From Nitrosomonas sp. JL21 (GTDB lineage Bacteria; Pseudomonadota; Gammaproteobacteria; Burkholderiales; Nitrosomonadaceae): 32,844 nt of DNA. This document shows, piece by piece, positions 28,817 through 32,844 of this stretch. The DNA lies in NCBI RefSeq assembly GCF_009833095.1, contig NZ_QRCB01000055.1, positions 1-32,844 on the forward strand, in the 5' to 3' direction. A program made the translations under genes and the position numbers. The notes below the pieces were generated by a model, which was not told the DNA's origin, did no database searches, and saw only the letters and a program-made list of their open reading frames with translations. Position 1 is the stretch's first letter; the number at the start of each line of letters is the position of its first letter.

Positions 28817-29355
28817 GGGTGTAAATCAAGAATGCTCGGCAAAAATACTTCGGTGACCAGAATGGATTGTCCATTTAACGAAAACAATGATCGTCGCGCC
28901 CACAAACTCAAGGGCTTAACGTGTAATTGGGCACACGCTCGGTCATACAGAAAATGACCCGAGCTGATTTTTTTGAACACCAACGGTGTGCGTTTGATTT
29001 TACGATTGGTGAACAACAGAGTGCCCAGTGATTTATTACCCAATCGACTCAATCCTCGCCATGCGCCCTGGAGATTCTTTCGGGCGATCACTGAATGCGC
29101 AAAAACGACCGGCGTACTGCCGCAATATAAAAAAACTTCACGCACCATCGCTAATTCTCGCTGCCTCAATCCCATCACGCTCAGTTCATCGTCATAAACT
29201 TTGTTCAATGACTGAAACACCGGCTTCACACTGAAGTGCGCACAACGATCCTGAATACGCCGCGTCAATGATCCGCGATCCTGTAACCACATGCGTTGAT
29301 GATAAGAAACGGATACTAATGCGGAATGCCATGCCAGCGAATGTGTTTCAGACAT
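28813..29355 (-). CDS. ubiC: Chorismate lyase
   Basis: A 180-residue protein that cleaves chorismate to 4-hydroxybenzoate and pyruvate, the first committed step of ubiquinone synthesis. Recognisable parts are 'WLQDRGSLTRRIQDRC' near the N-terminus (Arg for substrate binding), 'RQRELAMVREVFLYCGSTPVVFAHSVI' in the core, 'LGTLLF' and 'LWARRSLFSLNGQSILVTEVFLP' with the conserved Glu near the end. The ATG at 29355 is preferred over the TTG at 29373. It heads the ubiCAD run. Sequence conservation in this family is low, but the context makes the call firm. Confidence 0.92.
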   Translation of the reverse strand: MSETHSLAWHSALVSVSYHQRMWLQDRGSLTRRIQDRCAHFSVKPVFQSLNKVYDDELSVMGLRQRELAMVREVFLYCGSTPVVFAHSVIARKNLQGAWRGLSRLGNKSLGTLLFTNRKIKRTPLVFKKISSGHFLYDRACAQLHVKPLSLWARRSLFSLNGQSILVTEVFLPSILDLHP

Positions 29356-29373
29356 TGGGATAAAACGGATCAA

Positions 29374-29776
29374 TGAAATTGTCGTATAGGAAGAAAAATA
29401 CTGGCGTCCGGCAAATTAATGTAAGCATGGTTGGAACGGAATTATACATTAGCCTATAGCGAAGAATGCGATCAATTGAGAGCGCAAAAGCCGCTCAGTC
29501 AATCGAAAAATACGCATTTACAGGAAGCATTTCCCGATCTGGCATCATTTCACTTCAAAATGTCAAAAATTGATATTTTTACTATTTATCAGTAGCTTAT
29601 ATCATTTAAGTTTGACACCTGCAGCGATTTTCAGTATGTTTGTTTTTGCAGTAAAAAATACCATATTTTCTTATGGTTATGCCACAAACTCGTAAGGTAT
29701 TGTTTAATTTCAAGGCTTATTTCGCATCTGAGTATGGAATGGCTTTGTATCTGGTATTGCAATTGAGGAGATGACA
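29374..29776. other. ubiC-29777 divergent spacer
   Basis: There is no gene in these 400 bp. An imperfect AT-rich dyad lies at 29557-29579 (TCAA-AAA-TTGA core flanked by A4/T4), and a good sigma70-like promoter follows at 29612-29640. The stretch looks regulatory. Confidence 0.45.
29612..29640 (+). promoter_or_regulatory. Sigma70-type promoter for the PEP-CTERM-like gene
   Basis: TTGACA at 29612-29617 and TATGTT at 29635-29640 are separated by 17 bp. The implied leader is about 130 nt. Confidence 0.5.
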
Positions 29777-30427
29777 ATGGAAAAAACAGTTTTCGCTTTG
29801 CTTATCGCTGGTGCTTTCTCCACGTCTGTGCATGCTGTCAGTGACACTTTCAACAGGCCTGCTCTTGGCTCAGACTGGATGATCCAATCTGGAAATTTCC
29901 ATGGGAATGGCGCCACGGTAAGTGGTACTGACCAAGCGCTAATGACATTTGCACCGGGCAATCATGCCACATCGGTAAGCCTCGACATCTCATTTGATGG
30001 CATAGGCACCGAATATGGAGCCATCGTACTGGGCTATGCGGGAACTGACGAAAATGCCTTTATCAAAATCCAGAGCCAAAATGGTCACGGAGCACTGGAG
30101 AGCGCCGCATTCTATTATGGAAATAATGGTGACGGAAACTTCTTTTGTTTGCCCTCAGATTTCCATCAATTTTCCAGCGCACATATCACCGGTACGTTAG
30201 AAGGCTCGCGCGCGGCATTGACCATCGAAACCGGCGACATTAGTCAGACATTTACGTGGGATTATGGAGGTGTAACATTTGGAAGCGGCGTAGGAGTGGG
30301 TGTGTATGGCGCTGCTCAACTCGACAATTTCATTGCTTCATCAGTGCCTGAACTCGATATGAATGCCATGCTGCTGGCCGGCCTTGGGCTGGTTGGATGG
30401 ATGGCGAACCGCAAAAACGTCTTATAA
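29777..30427 (+). CDS. Exported protein with variant PEP-CTERM sorting signal
   Basis: A 216-residue protein. It has an N-terminal signal peptide (about 1-21, ending S-V-H-A), a beta-rich body with 'DTFNRPALGSDWMIQSG' at the start (an LamG-like or concanavalin-like opening, family not named), and a C-terminal tail 'VPELDMNAMLLAGLGLVGWMANRKNVL': a VPE-type motif, one transmembrane helix and basic residues. This is the PEP-CTERM layout, with VPEL in place of VPEP. Such proteins are processed by an exosortase (EpsH/XrtA) encoded elsewhere. GAGGAG 6 nt before the ATG at 29777 decides against the ATG at 29771. Monocistronic. Confidence 0.7.
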   Translation: MEKTVFALLIAGAFSTSVHAVSDTFNRPALGSDWMIQSGNFHGNGATVSGTDQALMTFAPGNHATSVSLDISFDGIGTEYGAIVLGYAGTDENAFIKIQSQNGHGALESAAFYYGNNGDGNFFCLPSDFHQFSSAHITGTLEGSRAALTIETGDISQTFTWDYGGVTFGSGVGVGVYGAAQLDNFIASSVPELDMNAMLLAGLGLVGWMANRKNVL

Positions 30428-30779
30428 TATACGGATCATGTTTTGTTCTGATTTTGATCGTGCTAATCTTTGTGAAGCTTCGAAATGAGTGATAATCAAC
30501 AAGGCAGTAACCAGTTTTATCAGCATGCATTCGGGCAACATAATACGCATGTTATACCTGATTCCAATGCAACTTCAGCAACGAGTGCGAGCACAGTAGT
30601 TTTTCAGAATTTCCTTACTACTCAAATTTAGGATGTTTCTTTCTGGAATTATCTCACTTCAATAAATCCTGGGTCATCGTAATAAGAGCACTTGATAAAG
30701 CATGACCTAAGCATTCGAGGTTGAATAGGTAGCGCACTTCCTTCCTTAAGATGTGAAATAGGCTGCTGGTAATAATGTT
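30428..30779. other. Gene-poor stretch after the PEP-CTERM-like gene
   Basis: No convincing gene is present. A 48-codon plus-strand frame (30485-30631; polar, Q/N/S/T-rich, no clear RBS) and a minus-strand open stretch around 30670-30790 ('LRKEVRYLFNLECLGHALSSAL') are the only candidates, and both may be chance or decayed fragments. Confidence 0.4.
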
Positions 30780-30841
30780 TCTTTTAAGATTACAGTGGAA
30801 AACCCTATGCTCTTTTAAGATTGCAGTGGAAAACCCTATGC
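30780..30841 (+). repeat. Tandem 31-bp direct repeat
   Basis: Two adjacent 31-bp units (30780-30810 and 30811-30841), each beginning TCTTTTAAGATT and ending AACCCTATGC, differ only at one base (A or G after GATT). Confidence 0.85.
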
Positions 30842-30853
30842 TAATCTTAAAAG
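30781..30853. repeat. 12-bp inverted repeat enclosing the tandem repeat
   Basis: CTTTTAAGATTA (30781-30792) is matched by its exact reverse complement TAATCTTAAAAG at 30842-30853, so the duplicated block ends in an inverted copy of its start. The layout recalls terminal repeats of insertion sequences. Confidence 0.7.
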
Positions 30854-31037
30854 TATATCGCTATTCATTTCATTTTCTGCGAATGCAGTTCAATGTGGAA
30901 TTGTTCATAAAGAAAATATCATCGGTGAAGTAAAACGAACCAGTGAAGAAGCGAGGAAATCATAATGAGTTTCCGCATTACAAAATACCAACGATGAAAA
31001 TAAATTCAGTATCTTAAAATAATTAACCATTAAAAAA
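30854..31037. other. AT-rich upstream region of the glycosyltransferase gene
   Basis: AT-rich DNA without a credible ORF, preceding the start at 31038. No consensus promoter or strong ribosome-binding site is visible. Confidence 0.4.
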
Positions 31038-32533
31038 ATGATAACCCAGCACATGACAAATCGGCTTGTAATTTTTATCACGCTATCTCTGATCACCACA
31101 GTGGGTTTATTGAAAAGCCTTACTGTACTCGGTGGAGATCAATCGCTGTTTGTGGTGATTGCTCAGCTCTTGGATGCGGGGAAAATACTCTATAAAGACT
31201 TATTCGATTATAAACAGCCGGGCATTTTCATGTTTTATCTCGTGGCAGGTAAAATGATCGGATGGAGCGATATCGAGATCCATTTGTTCGAACTGGGCTA
31301 TTGGTTATTATTTTCAGTGATCTTGATTTACTCGCTCAAAGACTATCATTTTTTCCGGGCGAATTACTTCCATGCTCTACTGCCGTTGTTTATTGTCGGG
31401 GTATATTATTGCAACGCCACGTTTTTTCATTTGACTCAGCTCGAAGCGCTGATCAATTTCCCACTCTTCCTCATCGTCTGGCTTTTGGACAGAGTCTACA
31501 AAACCGAACAGCATGTGTTCATCACTTATCTGGCTATCGGATTCCTCATCGGTATCGTCATCCTGAGTAAGTTGGTCTTTGCACCGATCATTTTTTCGTT
31601 TCTGGTGATTCATTTCATCTTCACGATTAAATATAAGAGTTTCATTCATATCATCAAAAAACAACTACCGCCGATGATCGTGGGATTTATGCTCCCCCTC
31701 TCGGTATTCATAGGTTATATTGTTCACTACCAGATCGAGCATCTCGTCGTCGATATTTTTTTAAGATACCGGCCAGCGTCATTGGACTCACCGATCAAAT
31801 TGATCCCAGCAGGCTGTATTCGTCGGTTTCGTGGTTCGGGAAAAGAATGGCTCTGTTGGCGTTACTTGCCGCCATTGGCGTATTGATCACGCCGCGAAAA
31901 GAATTACATTTCTTCGGCATGATCATTTCCTGGGGTGTGGTGGGTTTATTCGTTATCCTCATGCAAAAAACGTCGTGGTGGTCGTACCATTTTCAATTGC
32001 TCTATGTTCCGATTGGCTTATTTGCAGCCCTGGGTTTGGATTTTGTGATTTATCATACCTTGCAGGCCATCAATTTCAGAACCCCTGCGGTCACAGGCTT
32101 CATTGTCATTTCGTTTGTCGCTATGGCTTTCAATAATCAATACGCTGCCCTCAAGCAGGGTATGTTATCCACTAATTACACTAAATTGGACAGCTTCGAT
32201 TACGCCAGAGATGATGCGGCCAATATCATCCCGATGATAAAACCAGAAGACAGTATTTTTATTTGTGGCAACCCCCGGATGTATGTGCTGACCTCGCATT
32301 TGCCTGAATTAAGCACCAATGGCTGGATTTTAGAATACTACTTGGATTTTCAATGGGAAGATTTCTACACTGAATTCAGAAACAAACCGCCCACTTATTT
32401 ATTCGTAAAGAATGATTACGATAGACTCATTGAATCGAAGAGTGAAAAACTCTGGCAGGTCATACTTACTGAGTATCGGGAAATTGATACGGTAGAAAAT
32501 GGAAAATGGTATAAGAAATTATCGTCCTTGTAG
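31038..32533 (+). CDS. GT-C (GT39/PMT-like) membrane glycosyltransferase, split by a -1 frameshift
   Basis: As read, the gene is two ORFs: 31038-31886 (282 aa, the last 40 out of frame and unprotein-like) and a -1-frame continuation to 32533. Joined at 31763 they give a 498-residue integral membrane protein. The N-terminal 'GGDQSLFVVIAQLLDAGKILYKDLFDYKQPGIF' pattern (cited in outline: early Asp, then D-KQPG) is that of PMT/ArnT-like GT-C enzymes using polyprenyl-linked sugars; about ten hydrophobic helices follow and a soluble C-terminal domain begins near 380. The junction is a T TTT TTA heptamer, allowing programmed frameshift, or a one-T loss in a homopolymer. Acceptor and sugar unknown. 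Confidence 0.72.
31757..31763 (+). other. Slippery heptamer T TTT TTA at the frame junction
   Basis: In the zero frame the codons are TTT (31758-31760) and TTA (31761-31763), preceded by T. Slipping back one base gives TTT TTT AAG and enters the downstream frame directly. It lies in a run of seven T (31756-31762). Confidence 0.6.
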
Positions 32534-32581
32534 GAAACATCTCTAAAAACCTTAGAAAATTTGGCGCTTATGCCTGTCTGA

Positions 32582-32844
32582 TCATTGCGCACGAGTTTTT
32601 CTGATGATGGGTGGCATCACAGGTTTCAATCGATGCGTTTGGATCTGATTGGCGGAGAGCGTAGCTGCCAAACGTCCGTTCACAATGCTGGCGTCGGTAA
32701 TGTCGGTTTCGATGTGCGTGGCTTTCTTGCCTGAAACAATACCTGGAGCGAGCGACAGCGTATAGTTCTTGGCGGCATTGGCCTGGTTCCAGACGCGGGC
32801 GATTATGCCGTTCTCGATGCCGTCTTCAGCGGGTTTGAGCGCCC
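32582..32844 (-). CDS. C-terminal end of an alpha-mannosidase-like glycoside hydrolase (partial)
   Basis: The minus strand is open from the window edge to a TGA at 32584-32582, giving 86 residues: 'ALKPAEDGIENGIIARVWNQ' then a beta-rich 'NYTLSLAPGIVSGKKATHIETDIT' region and 'LSANQIQTHRLKP' near the end. This resembles the C-terminal beta-sandwich of GH38-type alpha-mannosidases (ALKP-ED, RV-N, HIETD, Q-QT-RL), but the catalytic domain is outside the window, so the call is tentative. It converges on the glycosyltransferase gene. Confidence 0.5.
   Translation of the reverse strand, partial: ALKPAEDGIENGIIARVWNQANAAKNYTLSLAPGIVSGKKATHIETDITDASIVNGRLAATLSANQIQTHRLKPVMPPIIRKTRAQ

Noticed and set aside
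29640..29776. Possible sigma54 (-24/-12) promoter for the PEP-CTERM-like gene
   Set aside because: No GG and GC pair at the required 10-bp spacing; a sigma70-type TTGACA/TATGTT pair is present instead.
30538..30563. Second dif-like site (ACATAA ... TGTTATAC)
   Set aside because: The half-sites are spaced 8 rather than 6 bp apart and the outer arms do not match.
30485..30631. 48-codon Q/N/S/T-rich frame
   Set aside because: No clear ribosome-binding site or family; an open frame of this length occurs easily by chance.

Overview
The window looks like a chromosomal segment of a betaproteobacterium, most likely a Nitrosomonas-type member of the Nitrosomonadaceae. This is inferred from protein style, the gene set and an estimated middling GC; no search was run. 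It is mostly housekeeping DNA, with a phage-derived left edge, a few accessory insertions and an accessory right end.

Left edge (1-1470): a small phage-like regulatory region. A DUF3653-type phage protein (minus strand) faces a plus-strand run of three overlapping small genes, one an HTH protein and one a second, decayed DUF3653-like gene. The spacer between them holds a 28-bp site closely resembling a XerCD dif site, plus two operator-like direct repeats. This fits an integrated inovirus-type element or its remnant. A tiny lipoprotein gene with its own terminator follows (1623-1876).

1925-10070: five co-directional minus-strand genes: nrdA and nrdB (class Ia ribonucleotide reductase), a stand-alone DUF4062 protein, fumC, and an Atg22/UMF1-type MFS transporter. 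The DUF4062 gene looks like an accessory insertion between nrdB and fumC. A NrdR-box-like site lies upstream of nrdA.

10071-16780: a LemA lipoprotein and two TPM-domain proteins (plus strand) converge on dinB and an Old Yellow Enzyme flavoprotein (minus strand). Then come a secreted class 3 lipase and a 71-residue membrane protein. The latter's promoter region carries four direct repeats at an exact 11-bp period, as expected for a PhoB/OmpR-type activator.

16784-26189: a metallo-beta-lactamase-fold hydrolase and acs (minus strand) diverge from the rimP-nusA-infB-rbfA-truB transcription/translation cluster, whose leader holds an intrinsic terminator suited to NusA-dependent attenuation.

26190-29355: a decayed DUF486/DMT membrane-protein fragment, then ubiC-ubiA-ubiD (ubiquinone synthesis) on the minus strand.

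29374-32844: a PEP-CTERM-like exported protein, a 600-bp gene-poor stretch with a 31-bp tandem repeat, a GT-C membrane glycosyltransferase split by a -1 frameshift exactly at a T TTT TTA slippery heptamer, and the 3' end of an alpha-mannosidase-like gene cut by the window edge. No tRNA, rRNA or CRISPR array was seen.
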